Part shown: positions 8,581 through 17,878 of the stretch, piece by piece
How positions within the stretch are numbered: the first letter of the stretch is position 1
Layout of the letters: each line of letters starts with the position of its first letter
DNA from: Hyphomicrobium sp. LHD-15
GTDB taxonomy: Bacteria; Pseudomonadota; Alphaproteobacteria; Rhizobiales; Hyphomicrobiaceae
DNA: 64,000 nt
Assembly (NCBI RefSeq): GCF_031157355.1
Contig: NZ_JAVIFT010000001.1
Location: forward strand, 186,001 to 250,000
Reading direction: 5' to 3'
Program-made: the position numbers and the translations under genes
The notes under the pieces: model-generated
The model's database searches: none
The model's input: the letters and a program-made list of their open reading frames with translations, nothing else
Told to the model about the DNA's origin: nothing

Positions 8581-9315
8581 CTATTTGCCGACGAGCAGGT
8601 GATCGACGTAGGCCGGCACGACGGCCGTCGCCTTGCCGTGGATGGCCTCGGCGAACAGCGAGCGTCCCTCGGATGGCTCGAGATTGAGTTCCACCGTATG
8701 CGCACCATTGGCGCGGGCTTCGGCGACGAAGCCCGCTGCCGGATAGACGTTGCCGCTGGTGCCGATCGAAATGAAAAGATCGGCCCGCTCCAAAAGCTCG
8801 CGGATGCGCTCCATGTGATAGGGCATCTCGCCGAACCACACGACGTCGGGACGCATCGCGCCTTTCTTTCCGCAAGCTGGGCACGGCGTTTCGATGCCGA
8901 TGTCCTCGTGCCAGGGGCGGCTCTTTTCACATGCCCCGCAAAGCGCGCGAAACAGCTCGCCATGCATATGGATCAGGTTGCGACTGCCGGCCCCTTCATG
9001 CAGCGCGTCGACGTTCTGGGTCACGACCCAAACCTCGCCGGGATATGACTGCTCGAGCCGGGCCAGAGCCTCGTGCGCTGCATTCGGGCGGACCGATGCA
9101 TGGGCGTTGCGGCGCATATTGTAGAACTCGTGCACCTGCGCTGGATTGCGGGCAAAGCCCTGCGGCGTCGCGACATCGCGATAGTCGTACTTGGCCCAGA
9201 TGCCGCCGGCATCGCGAAAGGTCGGCACGCCGGATTCAGCGGAGAGCCCGGCTCCGGTCAGGATGACGATCCGATCGCATGTCATGAGGCGCGCCTTCGC
9301 ATTGTTGCTCGCCAT
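8581..9315 (-). CDS. cobB: NAD-dependent protein deacylase, sirtuin class III
   Basis: A 244-residue sirtuin. It removes acetyl or succinyl groups from lysines using NAD. Visible motifs are GAGLSAESGVPTFRD (NAD binding), TQNVDALHEGAGSRNLIHMHG with the catalytic histidine, and a zinc ribbon formed by CGAC and CPAC. The FYNMRR segment supplies the Tyr-x-x-Arg pair that marks class III enzymes with desuccinylase activity. Length is normal. It is convergent with ptrB, with only four bases between the stop codons. The terminator at 9344-9384 separates it from the C2-like gene upstream. Confidence 0.95.
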   Translation of the reverse strand: MASNNAKARLMTCDRIVILTGAGLSAESGVPTFRDAGGIWAKYDYRDVATPQGFARNPAQVHEFYNMRRNAHASVRPNAAHEALARLEQSYPGEVWVVTQNVDALHEGAGSRNLIHMHGELFRALCGACEKSRPWHEDIGIETPCPACGKKGAMRPDVVWFGEMPYHMERIRELLERADLFISIGTSGNVYPAAGFVAEARANGAHTVELNLEPSEGRSLFAEAIHGKATAVVPAYVDHLLVGK

Positions 9316-9343
9316 TGTGCCTGGGGCCGCTCGCGGCGCGCAG

Positions 9344-9384
9344 CAAAAAAAAGCGGCCGCCCATTCGGGGGCGGCCGCTTTTTT
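9344..9384. terminator. Strong intrinsic terminator
   Basis: AAAAAAGCGGCCGCC pairs perfectly with GGCGGCCGCTTTTTT around a short loop, giving a GC stem flanked by A and T tracts. It works in both directions on paper. Its position, downstream of the minus-strand C2-like gene (9424-9942) and just before cobB, suggests it ends that transcript. Confidence 0.9.
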
Positions 9385-9423
9385 GTTCGGGATCTCTCGG
9401 AGAGGCCGATGTTGCGCCTTAAG

Positions 9424-9942
9424 CTATTTCACCGTGACGACGAACGAGATCTCGGCCTTCTTCTTTTCGGCGCCGGTGCGTGTGATCGTGTCGCCGCTCT
9501 TGTAGGTCTTGGTGAAGCCTTCGATCTTGCCGGTTCTGGTGTCGACTGCGAAATCGAGATCGCGCTTCCGGTCGAGCCTGTTGATGTCGATCGGATCGTC
9601 GACGCTGACGTCCTTGTCGATCAGCTCGAGCTTCACCTTGTGAACGCCAGCCGGGACGGCCTGAGTGATCTTCCAATCGGGATGAACCTCGGCCTTGTCG
9701 CTGATCTGAGCCGTGGTCTGCGACTTGCCGTCGATCGTCACCTTGGCGAAGAAATCGCCGTTCGAAAGCTCGTCGGCCTTGTCGAGCGCCTTGAACTTCG
9801 TGATCGAGACCGTGATCTCGTGGTTGTCCTGGGCGACCGCTTGCACGGGCGCGAGAACCGCAACTCCAAATCCAATCGCTGCGAGCCCGGCGCCGACCGC
9901 GAGGGCGTTCTTTGCCGTGGCTCTGCCAATAACTCCAAACAT
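9424..9942 (-). CDS. Secreted C2-like beta-sandwich protein, unknown function
   Basis: A 172-residue protein with a signal peptide (hydrophobic core about residues 12-35, likely cleavage after AVA). The mature part begins with EITVSITKFKALDKADE and contains GDFFAKVTIDG and LELIDKD, a pattern like C2 calcium/lipid-binding beta-sandwiches; conserved acidic residues (DELSNGDFF, IDKDVSVDDPID) could bind calcium. That fold call is inference. The ATG at 9942 is preferred to the upstream in-frame start because GGGGAGAG precedes it and it yields a proper signal peptide. A strong terminator follows the gene. Confidence 0.7.
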   Translation of the reverse strand: MFGVIGRATAKNALAVGAGLAAIGFGVAVLAPVQAVAQDNHEITVSITKFKALDKADELSNGDFFAKVTIDGKSQTTAQISDKAEVHPDWKITQAVPAGVHKVKLELIDKDVSVDDPIDINRLDRKRDLDFAVDTRTGKIEGFTKTYKSGDTITRTGAEKKKAEISFVVTVK

Positions 9943-10242
9943 GTGTCTCTCCCCATCAAAAAGCAGCAGGAGATCCGGCATTCCTTGGCACGCCTTCTCG
10001 CTCGAGATGGCCGCGCACGAAACGTCCGGTCGCCGGTCTTGAGGCTAGCAGCAAATGGTTCGCCGAGTCGCGCGAGGGGCTCGCCGGCGACAATGATCCT
10101 TGGGCTGCCGTTGCCGAACTGCGACATGGCGGCGGCGCCAAATCCGATTTGGCACCGCTGCCTGCCTACTCTCTGAATTTCATATGAGTTTTTCTGAAAA
10201 GGCGAGACAGACGCCTCACCTTACCGACACCTTACAGGCTCC

Positions 10243-11241
10243 TTACTGGGTCCGGCGCCCGAACGAAATCGCGTAGGCCGGGGAGCGAAGGGAGAAGATC
10301 CCATCGTCCTTGGGACCTTCGATACCGTCTACGACATTGGTCGGATCGAAGATGCCGGCATCGCAAGTCTTGTCGTCCTCAAGAGCGGAAATAGTGAGCG
10401 CACCGAGGGTGACGACCTTCCTCTCTTCGGGCCAGAACGCAGTCGGATCGTCAAGGGCGTCGCCTTCCTGGCCGAGGATGGCGGTCAGATCGAATTCGGC
10501 CGGTCCTTTGGCCAGACGCTCGGCAAGCTCGGGCTTGTAGAAATCCGGCGCTTTGGTCTTCGCTTCGTCATCGGTCAGGCCAACCTCGCCGCCCTTCGGG
10601 ACGAGTCTCCACTTGATGATCTGCGACTTGCCTTCGGCATTGGTCAGCGTGAACGTGTGAACGCCGAAGTAGCTGGCCGTCGCATAGCTCGCGGGCAGCG
10701 GGCGCGCCTTGAGCCAAGTTCCCTGATTGGTCGAGGTCGGGTTGGCCTTGAAGAATGCGCCGATCTTCTCTTTGTCCTTGGTGGCGACGGTCTGCAGAAG
10801 CTCGAGGAACTTCGCAGGCGTCTTGGCGACGAAAACGGGGGCTGAGATCATCACCATGTCAGTGACGTTGCCGCCGCCGACATCGATATGGAGCGCGAGG
10901 CCGCGCGCGTTGTCCTTCTGGGTGTTCGGGGCCTCGGGGTTGCCGCCGCCCATGGAGAAGCGGCCTACAACCGGCCACGGCCCTTTTCCGGACAAGTGCG
11001 GCGCCTTAGAGAGCGTCTTGGCTTCGTCGGTCGGCGTGAACGAGCCTTTTACGCAAAAGCCGTTGGCATGCCCCCGGCGCTTGCCGGCGTGCTCTCCGAA
11101 CACGGATTGCAACGCGTTCACGAGTGCTTCTGGATCGGTGTCATCGGCTTGAGCGGTCGACATCGCGCCGCCCGCCGCCATCACAAAGGACAAGGCGGCG
11201 ACAGCCGACGCGCTCTTTGCAAAGCTCATCGCAAATTTCAT
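10243..11241 (-). CDS. Periplasmic catalase-related peroxidase
   Basis: A 332-residue heme protein of the compact catalase-family peroxidases (SrpA-like). A signal peptide (about 1-33, ending AQA-DD) sends it to the periplasm. The distal histidine lies in KRRGHANGFCV; further family motifs are FSMGGGNPEAPNTQKDNARG and the C-terminal RSPAYAISFG with the probable heme-ligand tyrosine. It likely removes peroxides outside the cytoplasm. The ATG at 11241 has GGGAGAG nine bases upstream. No cytochrome b561 partner, which often accompanies this family, is next to it. Confidence 0.9.
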   Translation of the reverse strand: MKFAMSFAKSASAVAALSFVMAAGGAMSTAQADDTDPEALVNALQSVFGEHAGKRRGHANGFCVKGSFTPTDEAKTLSKAPHLSGKGPWPVVGRFSMGGGNPEAPNTQKDNARGLALHIDVGGGNVTDMVMISAPVFVAKTPAKFLELLQTVATKDKEKIGAFFKANPTSTNQGTWLKARPLPASYATASYFGVHTFTLTNAEGKSQIIKWRLVPKGGEVGLTDDEAKTKAPDFYKPELAERLAKGPAEFDLTAILGQEGDALDDPTAFWPEERKVVTLGALTISALEDDKTCDAGIFDPTNVVDGIEGPKDDGIFSLRSPAYAISFGRRTQ

Positions 11242-11351
11242 GGAAAAGTCTCTCCCGGATCATCGATCATCAAACGCATAAAACGGAGAAAGGCTGAGGC
11301 ATACGCTGCCTCCGCCTTCTCCTCCCGCATCTTCCTTATACGACAAAAAGA

Positions 11352-11411
11352 GGCTGCCCGTTTCCGAGCAGCCCCCAAAAAGACGAAGGGCCCCCTCTCG
11401 GGAGCCCTTCT
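11352..11411 (-). terminator. Tandem intrinsic terminators
   Basis: Read on the minus strand, the hairpin at 11385-11410 (GAAGGGCTCCC with one mismatch against its partner) is followed by GTCTTTTT, and a second hairpin, GGCTGC paired with GCAGCC (11352-11373), is followed by TCTTTTTG. Both lie directly downstream of the 11431-12639 gene. Confidence 0.85.
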
Positions 11412-11430
11412 TGAATTCGTTCGCCTATTT

Positions 11431-12639
11431 CTAGGCAGCTTCGGCTCTGTAGGCCGGCAGCTTCTTATCCTCCTCAAGTTCGAGATCGGATTTCAGTGCG
11501 ATTCCAACGTACCTCACACCATCCTTCTTCTTGACTTTCTGTATCCCGAACTCGGCAATTTCCCGACCAAACGTCGGAAGTGCTAGAGGCTCCTTCTGTC
11601 GTTCTTCACACCAAACACAGTATGCTTCGTAAAGTGATGTCGCTGAGACGGTGTGTCCGTCTTGGCTGTCGACACTCTCCTTGTAGAAACGCTGCACGTC
11701 CGTCTCTGGGACCAGCAGCTTGGTCGGCGGCAACGTACGATTGTCGTTGGCTCCGAAACGCGGCTTCTTTACTGCCACGGCCACCTGAGGTGCCGCCACC
11801 GCTGCCGCAGCGGTGCTCTGTACGGACGCCATTGCAGGCGCCGCAGGGGCTTCACGATCATAGAGACGCCACTGGCTGAAGGCGATGTACATGCCGAAGC
11901 CAGATCCGATCTCCAGAAGCAGAGCGATGAAAATCGTCATCGCCATCTGCACTTGATCGACGCTGAGGCCGGAGATCTGCGCAAGCACCGTGGCCTGCGG
12001 ATCCGACTCACCCATTACGGTCATTGCGTCGGTCTTGCCCAATTTACCCTGGATCTCCGCGATCCGGGCCTCGAGCGACTGCGCCTGCTGGCCAGAGGCC
12101 ATTTCGGCGGTCAAACCATGGTACTGCTGGCAGAAGTCCCGGCCTTGTTTGCCGGTGACGTCGGTGCAGGCCTTGGTGAAGGTCCAGGCGCGCTGGTTCT
12201 TGAGACCTTCGATCTCACCTTGAACCGTTGCTGCCGGACGATGCTGCGGAATCCAGGACAGCTGGTCCTGCGCCCGCTTCAGGTCACCCCGCAGATCCTT
12301 ATAGGTCTGCGCTTCGACTGCGCGATGGCCGGTCGTATCGAACCGGTTCAGCGCGGCATGGCCGAGTGCGGAGGTGAGCGAATAGGCCGTAACGACCACG
12401 CCAACGACGGCGGAGGCGGCAGCCTGCGACCACATCCTATTCTTGATTGCGGCGAAGAAGAAAAACGGGATCAGCGCTTTGAGGCAGTCCGCTGCGACGC
12501 TTGCGGCGCCGTAGATCATGCCGTCAAATTCGGTTCGTCCCAAACTGAACCCAAAACGCCAGTTCATAGCTGCAGATACGGCGATTAGTACGCCGGCAGC
12601 CAGAACACCGAACACGCCTAGAGCATGTCGTATTTTCAT
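11431..12639 (-). CDS. Membrane protein with coiled coil and phage-primase-type C-terminal HTH domain
   Basis: A 402-residue protein of unusual architecture. The N-terminal part has about three transmembrane segments (around residues 6-26, 40-65, 75-98) with FGFSLGRTEFDGMIYG between them, a region predicted helical or coiled coil (about 110-215), and another membrane segment near 235-260. A proline/alanine linker leads to a C-terminal domain with DVQRFYKESVD, SATSLYEAYCVWCEE and LPTFGREIAEFGI. That resembles the winged-helix module at the C-terminus of phage and plasmid primases. The ATG at 12639 has AGGAGAGG upstream and replaces a longer open frame to 12837. Function unknown; phage ancestry is possible. 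Confidence 0.75.
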   Translation of the reverse strand: MKIRHALGVFGVLAAGVLIAVSAAMNWRFGFSLGRTEFDGMIYGAASVAADCLKALIPFFFFAAIKNRMWSQAAASAVVGVVVTAYSLTSALGHAALNRFDTTGHRAVEAQTYKDLRGDLKRAQDQLSWIPQHRPAATVQGEIEGLKNQRAWTFTKACTDVTGKQGRDFCQQYHGLTAEMASGQQAQSLEARIAEIQGKLGKTDAMTVMGESDPQATVLAQISGLSVDQVQMAMTIFIALLLEIGSGFGMYIAFSQWRLYDREAPAAPAMASVQSTAAAAVAAPQVAVAVKKPRFGANDNRTLPPTKLLVPETDVQRFYKESVDSQDGHTVSATSLYEAYCVWCEERQKEPLALPTFGREIAEFGIQKVKKKDGVRYVGIALKSDLELEEDKKLPAYRAEAA

Positions 12640-12743
12640 TGCCCTCTCCTTTGAAGGTCCGCGCGCGCCGCCCGTATGGCAGCCGAAACGAACGGGCCTC
12701 ATGCAGTTTGGGTCTGGAAGGAGATCAGACCGGCCAGCTCCGA

Positions 12744-12857
12744 CTACGGACTTGCACCCGTTTCGGCCTCGTGCACCGCTTTCACCTGTTGAGCTAGGAC
12801 CGCCCCCCAAGGCAGGTCCATCAGGTTCGTCGGGCACCGCCTTCGGCGGGTACTCAT
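12744..12857 (-). CDS. Possible 37-residue small protein
   Basis: An open frame of 37 codons from an ATG at 12857, with a basic N-terminus and an amphipathic helix (PWGAVLAQQVKAVHEAE). No clear ribosome binding site precedes it, and no family is recognised. It lies about 100 bases upstream of the primase-domain membrane protein on the same strand, so it could be a leader peptide or may not be translated at all. Confidence 0.25.
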   Translation of the reverse strand: MSTRRRRCPTNLMDLPWGAVLAQQVKAVHEAETGASP

Positions 12858-13408
12858 GAGCTGAGCCCGCTTACGCTCTTCATCGTTTGTGCACAGGCGG
12901 TATCGCCGCTCGATCCCAATGTGCAAAACGATGCGCACGTAAGCGAAATTTACGCAGGACACATCCCTCGTTCGGGAAGTTACAGCGATTCGAGTTGAGG
13001 TCAGCCACCTTTTGGTAAGGGAATCAGTTTGCTAGACTTTTTGTGCGCTTCAACATCGCTGAAGGGCACCACCTGTGGCTTTTCTGCACGCCGTTTTTGT
13101 CCACATGCTGCAGCCCGCTTTTGCACCGGTTGTCCGCGATTCATCCCACGCAATCCACAGCCACGCGCAGCTTCTCACCAGACCGGATGACGCGCATGAG
13201 ACCCCTCGCGGAGCGCCCGATCAGACGCGCGCCGAGTTCCCGCGTCTAACTGCGTCTCGGTGTGCATTTTTTTGTGCGACATGCATCGTTCAGCATGGTC
13301 GTCATCGCGGCGATTTGTTAAACTTCTAAATTAGAGGCCGTATTTCGCGCCTCGTAGCCGAACGGCGGCGCGCCTCATACTGCGCGCCCAGGCCTGGGAG
13401 TACCTGTC
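12858..13408. other. Intergenic region between divergent genes
   Basis: About 550 bases between the primase-domain membrane protein (minus) and the peptidoglycan-binding protein (plus). Short open frames in it have no recognisable domain. It should hold both promoters; I see no convincing operator. Confidence 0.5.
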
Positions 13409-14587
13409 ATGCGGTGGTACATCAGCTATCCCATTCTTGCCGCGGGTCTCGCATTCGGAGCCGACGTTCTGTTCCCGGGCGGGCCTAGCGTTTCGCGCGT
13501 GTCGGTCGCCCAGCACGCGGCCCAGGAGCCCGAACTCACGTCCGTCCAACACCCTGACCATATCCAGACGGTGGTTCTCACCTCCGAGATCGAATTCGCC
13601 TCGCGCCTCGCCGCCTTCTCTCCGGGGGCCAAGATCCTTTCCCGGCAGGCGCCGCAAGTGTCCGTGCTCGATTACCTCGCCCAGAAGCTCTCGCCGCTCG
13701 ATTTTACGCCGGCAGTTACGACGCCGGCGACGGCGCAACCCATTTCCGGCGCAACATGGAAGAGCGTCGTGGTCCGCGAGGCCGAGCCGATCTATCAGCA
13801 AGCCCTGGTGCAGGAGCGCGCGGTCCACACGACACGTGACACGCTTGCCCGCGACATTCAAACCGAACTCAGGCGGGTCGGCTGCTATGTCGGCGAGATC
13901 GACGGCGTCTGGGGCGGGGGCTCCAAGCGTGCAGTTCTGATTTTCATGGACCGCATCAACGCATCGCTGCCGACACACGATCCAGACGTGTTCATGCTGT
14001 CGCTGCTCAAGGCCCAGGCCGATCCGGTCTGCGGGGAGACTTGCCCTCACGGGCAAAGCTTCACCTCCAACGGCCGTTGCGTACCGACAACGCTCGTCGC
14101 GTATGGCGGCAAAGCCGTTCACGAGCCTCCGCCGCAGACGATCGCGAGCGAGACAGAAGCGCTGCCCAGCGAGGTGGCGCGCGTCGAACCTGAAACGCCC
14201 TGGCAGACCGTCGTCGCGGCGGCGCCCGTGCTGGTCCGGCCGCCGACACTTTATAGCGGGCGGATGGGCATTGGCGGGCCGAAGCCTGCGGACGACATGC
14301 CGACGCTGACTGGCAACACCGCCGTTCCGGCGACTCAGCGCGAGGGATTGACCCGAACCGCTGCGCTCGAGGCGCGCCTTGCCCAAGATGACATCGGAAC
14401 GGCGCCGGAACAGCTGCCGACGCTGACCACGAGCTCCTTCGACACGGATCTCGCCGATAAGCCTACCCGGAAGCGGAGCAAAGCCTCGGCGAGCCGGTCC
14501 AAGCCGGCGGGCCGCGCCTCGCCCTCGCGCGCCGGCAATTACCGGCACGTGCAGCGCCTTTTCGAGCACCCGCTCGGGCGGATGTGA
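13409..14587 (+). CDS. Secreted peptidoglycan-binding protein
   Basis: A 392-residue protein with an N-terminal signal or anchor (about residues 5-22), a long variable region, and a peptidoglycan-binding repeat at about residues 149-190 (IQTELRRVGCYVGEIDGVWG). A following cysteine-rich segment (VCGETCPHGQSF...GRCV) may form disulfides. The C-terminal ~70 residues are rich in Lys/Arg/Ser and could contact DNA, wall polymers or membrane. No enzymatic domain is visible, so a structural wall-binding role is inferred. The ATG at 13409 begins the signal peptide. Confidence 0.75.
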   Translation: MRWYISYPILAAGLAFGADVLFPGGPSVSRVSVAQHAAQEPELTSVQHPDHIQTVVLTSEIEFASRLAAFSPGAKILSRQAPQVSVLDYLAQKLSPLDFTPAVTTPATAQPISGATWKSVVVREAEPIYQQALVQERAVHTTRDTLARDIQTELRRVGCYVGEIDGVWGGGSKRAVLIFMDRINASLPTHDPDVFMLSLLKAQADPVCGETCPHGQSFTSNGRCVPTTLVAYGGKAVHEPPPQTIASETEALPSEVARVEPETPWQTVVAAAPVLVRPPTLYSGRMGIGGPKPADDMPTLTGNTAVPATQREGLTRTAALEARLAQDDIGTAPEQLPTLTTSSFDTDLADKPTRKRSKASASRSKPAGRASPSRAGNYRHVQRLFEHPLGRM

Positions 14588-14628
14588 GGCAGTCGGCGAC
14601 GCTGCTTGTCTGAGGTCGTCAATCCTGC

Positions 14629-14976
14629 TCAGTCAGGTTTGGGCCTGCGCGGCTCGGTTTGCGCTTGGATCCAGGCCAGGAAGTCGGATGCGCCGCCCTC
14701 GATCGGCAGGACCAGCAGGGCTGGATTGTCATAGGGATGGCGGCCCCGGACCTCCTCGATCACCCTTTCTGCCAGCGAGCGGCGGGTCTTGATGATCATG
14801 ACCACCTCGGCGTCCCGGTGGCGGGTCCCGTTCCAGATGTAGATGGAAACCATGCTCGGCAGAATGTTGACGCAGGCGGCGAGCCCGGCGTCAACCAGCA
14901 CGGCCCCCTCCGTTTCCGCTGTTTCCAGCGACGGAAAGGTCGCGTAAACGAGAACGGCCTTGTCGTTTTCCTGCAA
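14629..14976 (-). CDS. cutA: CutA divalent-ion tolerance protein
   Basis: A 115-residue cytosolic protein of the CutA1 family, a trimer with a ferredoxin-like fold, historically linked to copper tolerance though its true role is unclear. Family motifs are present: VYATFPSLETAE at the start, LAACVNILPSMVSIYIWNG in the middle, and HPYDNPALLVLPIEGG near the end. The start codon is TTG at 14976; AGAAGG lies about nine bases upstream and no better start covers the conserved first strand. It is divergent from nadK. Confidence 0.95.
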   Translation of the reverse strand: MQENDKAVLVYATFPSLETAETEGAVLVDAGLAACVNILPSMVSIYIWNGTRHRDAEVVMIIKTRRSLAERVIEEVRGRHPYDNPALLVLPIEGGASDFLAWIQAQTEPRRPKPD

Positions 14977-15106
14977 GTAGGCGAGCCTTCTGTTTGCCGG
15001 GGTTCTTTGCTTGGAGACTAGCGCCTCCCCCGGCGATCCCCAACTGCTGCTTCAAGCCGAAAGGCGGCGAGCCGCCCTCGTCCCCTCCCACGCTTTCCGC
15101 ATCATC

Positions 15107-15889
15107 ATGGCAAAAACCAAAAGCAAGTTCGAGAACATCGCCTTTGTCGCAAGCGAGGTGGCCGAAGCGCAAGACGCGCTGCAGCGGCTAACCGATCGCT
15201 ATGGGTCGGTCGAGCCGCGTGAAGCGGAGGCCATCGTCGCGCTCGGTGGCGACGGCTTGATGCTGCAGACGCTGCACCGCTTCATGAACGACCGCATTCC
15301 GATCTACGGCATGAACCGGGGATCGGTCGGCTTCCTGATGAACGAGTATCGCGAGGATGGGCTAATCGAGCGCCTGACAGAGGCGGAGACCAGCCGGATT
15401 CATCCGCTCTCGATGGTCGCCTACGACACGCAAGGCAAGGCCAGCAAGGCGCTCGCGATCAACGAGGTCTCGCTGTTCCGCGAGACGTTCCAGGCGGCGA
15501 AGCTCCGCATCTCGATCGACGGCACCGTTCGGATGGAAGAGCTCATCTGCGACGGCGTGCTGGTTGCAACGCCGGCCGGATCGACGGCCTACAATCTCTC
15601 GGCCTATGGCCCGATCGTGCCGATCAACGCCCAACTGCTGGCGCTCACGCCGATCAGTCCGTTCCGGCCGCGGCGTTGGCGCGGTGCGCTACTGCCGAAC
15701 AAGGCGCGCATCAGCGTGACCGCGCTCGAATACGACAAACGCCCGGTGAGCGCGGTGGCCGACGCCTCGGAAATGCGCAACGTGGTGCGCGTCGAGATCG
15801 AGCAGGCGCGGACGATCGACCTCTTCATGATGTTCGATCCCGGCCACAGCCTCGACGAACGCATCCTCGCCGAGCAGTTCCGGTATTGA
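15107..15889 (+). CDS. nadK: NAD kinase
   Basis: A 260-residue enzyme that phosphorylates NAD to NADP, the only route to NADP in the cell. The GGDG motif occurs in [12 protein letters not shown], and the conserved NE-containing motif in [11 protein letters not shown], with [18 protein letters not shown] forming the active-site loop. Length matches the shorter alphaproteobacterial form. The ATG at 15107 is chosen because the conserved beta-strand follows within 12 residues; a longer frame to 15011 adds low-complexity sequence. Ribosome binding signal is weak. The next gene is convergent. Confidence 0.95.
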   Translation: MAKTKSKFENIAFVASEVAEAQDALQRLTDRYGSVEPREAEAIVALGGDGLMLQTLHRFMNDRIPIYGMNRGSVGFLMNEYREDGLIERLTEAETSRIHPLSMVAYDTQGKASKALAINEVSLFRETFQAAKLRISIDGTVRMEELICDGVLVATPAGSTAYNLSAYGPIVPINAQLLALTPISPFRPRRWRGALLPNKARISVTALEYDKRPVSAVADASEMRNVVRVEIEQARTIDLFMMFDPGHSLDERILAEQFRY

Positions 15890-15907
15890 GGCTGAGCTGA
15901 ATTAGCC

Positions 15908-17878
15908 TCAGCCGAATACTCGCTTCGCCAATGTCTTGGAAACGCGAAGCGGCGATACGGTTTCCACGGATGCCGAGTAGCGGCCGGAGTAGAGCCTGCG
16001 AATGATCGCCAGCTTCTGCGCAACGTTGTTGTCGAAACGCACGCCAAAGTCTCGGTGCGACACCCGCGCAATCGATCCGTGAACCTCCAAGTCCGGAAAA
16101 ACAATCGTGACGGTCGAACCAATCGGGGCGGGCGAGCGACCGAACGCGCGCAAGCCCGTCGTCGAAATATCGCGCACGTTGATGGGAAAGAGGCCGCCGG
16201 CGATGACAGCGATTGCATTTTCTCCCGTCCCGAACCGTTCGCCTGCCCTTCGCTGTCGGCCCTCGACACACACGAAGCAAGCCAACACCAGAATGATGAT
16301 GTTGTACCAGGTCCAAAACAGTGCGAGGGCGCTCGCGTCAGCCAACGGCCTACTGGGATTGAGCGCAAAAGCCCAAAGGATGCCAGCCACATTCAGGCAC
16401 AGGTAGCCCGCAAAGATCTGCAGGAACGACCATTGGACAAATCCCGCGCTTCGATCGCCGCCCTTGGCCGTCACGTTGAATTTGTGTCCTAGCGGGCGGA
16501 GAAGCCCAACGGTGACCGACTGCACGATATGGGTTGCAGCCAGAAGCTGGCTGACATCTCCAAGGATCGGCAAAACGCGCGATTGCGTGAGCCATCCGAA
16601 AACCGCCCATTGGGCCACCATGAACGGAAAGATGTGCGAGATTGCCTCGGGTACGTTGGCGTAGACGGCCTGGATATCGAAGATGAGATAAAGAGGCGGC
16701 ACAATGAGAGCCGCGATGCGGAAATAGTACGTTGCGGTCCAGTGAAGAAACGTGTCGACGAGGTGCATCCTCTGCACGAGCTTCAGCTTGTTGCCGAAAG
16801 AAAATGGACCGCTCGGCCCGCGAAAGATCTGCATGAAGCCCAAAGACCAACGCGCACGCTGAACGACATACTCCTTAAGTCCCTCGGGCGCCAAACCGAC
16901 GGACAGCTTTTCGTTCAGATAGACGGTTCGATACCCGGTTTCACCGAGCCTCAGGGTTACGAGGTAATCCTCTGTGACACTGTCGGTCGGGAACCCACCG
17001 ATGTCGCGCAGCGGAGCAAACCGGATCAGCGAAGACGTTCCGCAACAAAATGCTCCATCCCAAGCGTCCTTTGATGCAAGGACCACGTCGAAGAAGAAGC
17101 GCTGCTCATCGGGCCAAACGTGCTTCGATGTGAGATTGGCTTGGATAGGATCGGGGTTGAAGAAGTGCTGAGGGGTTTGCACCACTCCAACGTCTTTATC
17201 CTTGGCCAGCGCAACAACGCGATCGAGGAACTGGGGCGTTACCGCAAAGTCCGCGTCTAGGATCGAGATGAAGTCGGGTTGAATTTCCTGCGACTCCAAA
17301 TACCGGAGCGCATTGTTGATGTTGCCCGCCTTGGCGTGGCTGTTGTCCGGTCGCGTGAGATAGCCACACCCCAGCTCGGCGCACATGTCTCGCAGCCAGG
17401 CCCTTTTTCCGTCGTCGCAAACCCAGACACGGAAATTCTCGTACGACATCGCCTGAGCGCAAATGATCGTGCGCTGCAATATCGCCTCGTCCTCGTTGTA
17501 AGTGCAGATCAGCACATCAACGAGTGGTTTGCGCTCGAGCGACGCCAGCCAGACGCCGTTGGCGGTCGCTTCGCTCGACCGCTGCTTGGTCCGCGTCAGC
17601 ACGAGCAACGAAAGCGTGGCGCCCACGACCGTCAAGAATTCGAGGAGCAGGAAAAGGATGCCGAAACCGAAATCAACATAGTGATCGACCGGCGCAAGGG
17701 TGTCGGTGATGCGCCAGATGAAGTATCGCCATTGCAGGCCTGCGCAAACAGCCAGCAGGCACGATCGCGCTATGGTCGAATTCCGATCCAACCACGGGAG
17801 CAATGCGATCGCGGCGAACATGATCGCAAGACCGGGTGCGAACGCTTCCCAATAGCTGAGCTCGGAAGTGACACTCAT
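15908..17878 (-). CDS. BcsA-like processive glycosyltransferase (GT2) with PilZ domain
   Basis: A 656-residue inner-membrane synthase of an exported polysaccharide. Two to three N-terminal membrane helices precede the GT2 domain with VCDDGKR (Asp155/156), the DAD motif at 208-210, TED at 302-304 and QRARW at 340-344, all needed for beta-glycan synthesis and chain threading. Further helices follow (about 365-530). The C-terminal PilZ domain shows GRQRRAGER and DISTTG, the c-di-GMP-binding signature, so activity is probably switched on by c-di-GMP. Its start overlaps the stop of the HlyD-like gene by four bases (ATGA). Without bcsB/bcsC nearby it resembles BgsA/curdlan-type systems more than cellulose operons; the sugar product is unknown. 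Confidence 0.9.
   Translation of the reverse strand: MSVTSELSYWEAFAPGLAIMFAAIALLPWLDRNSTIARSCLLAVCAGLQWRYFIWRITDTLAPVDHYVDFGFGILFLLLEFLTVVGATLSLLVLTRTKQRSSEATANGVWLASLERKPLVDVLICTYNEDEAILQRTIICAQAMSYENFRVWVCDDGKRAWLRDMCAELGCGYLTRPDNSHAKAGNINNALRYLESQEIQPDFISILDADFAVTPQFLDRVVALAKDKDVGVVQTPQHFFNPDPIQANLTSKHVWPDEQRFFFDVVLASKDAWDGAFCCGTSSLIRFAPLRDIGGFPTDSVTEDYLVTLRLGETGYRTVYLNEKLSVGLAPEGLKEYVVQRARWSLGFMQIFRGPSGPFSFGNKLKLVQRMHLVDTFLHWTATYYFRIAALIVPPLYLIFDIQAVYANVPEAISHIFPFMVAQWAVFGWLTQSRVLPILGDVSQLLAATHIVQSVTVGLLRPLGHKFNVTAKGGDRSAGFVQWSFLQIFAGYLCLNVAGILWAFALNPSRPLADASALALFWTWYNIIILVLACFVCVEGRQRRAGERFGTGENAIAVIAGGLFPINVRDISTTGLRAFGRSPAPIGSTVTIVFPDLEVHGSIARVSHRDFGVRFDNNVAQKLAIIRRLYSGRYSASVETVSPLRVSKTLAKRVFG

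Noticed and set aside
7215-8963. A 582-codon open frame opposite oligopeptidase B and the sirtuin
   Set aside because: It is antisense to two well-supported enzymes, is rich in Arg/Ala/Val as shadow frames in GC-rich DNA are, and shows no domain.
12732-12804. A tRNA-like sequence on the minus strand, with TAGCTCAACAGGTGAAAGC like a D-arm and ACGGGTGCAAGTCCGT like a T-arm
   Set aside because: The acceptor ends GGCGGTC and GCTGGCC pair at only about four or five of seven positions, and no proper anticodon arm with a seven-base loop forms.
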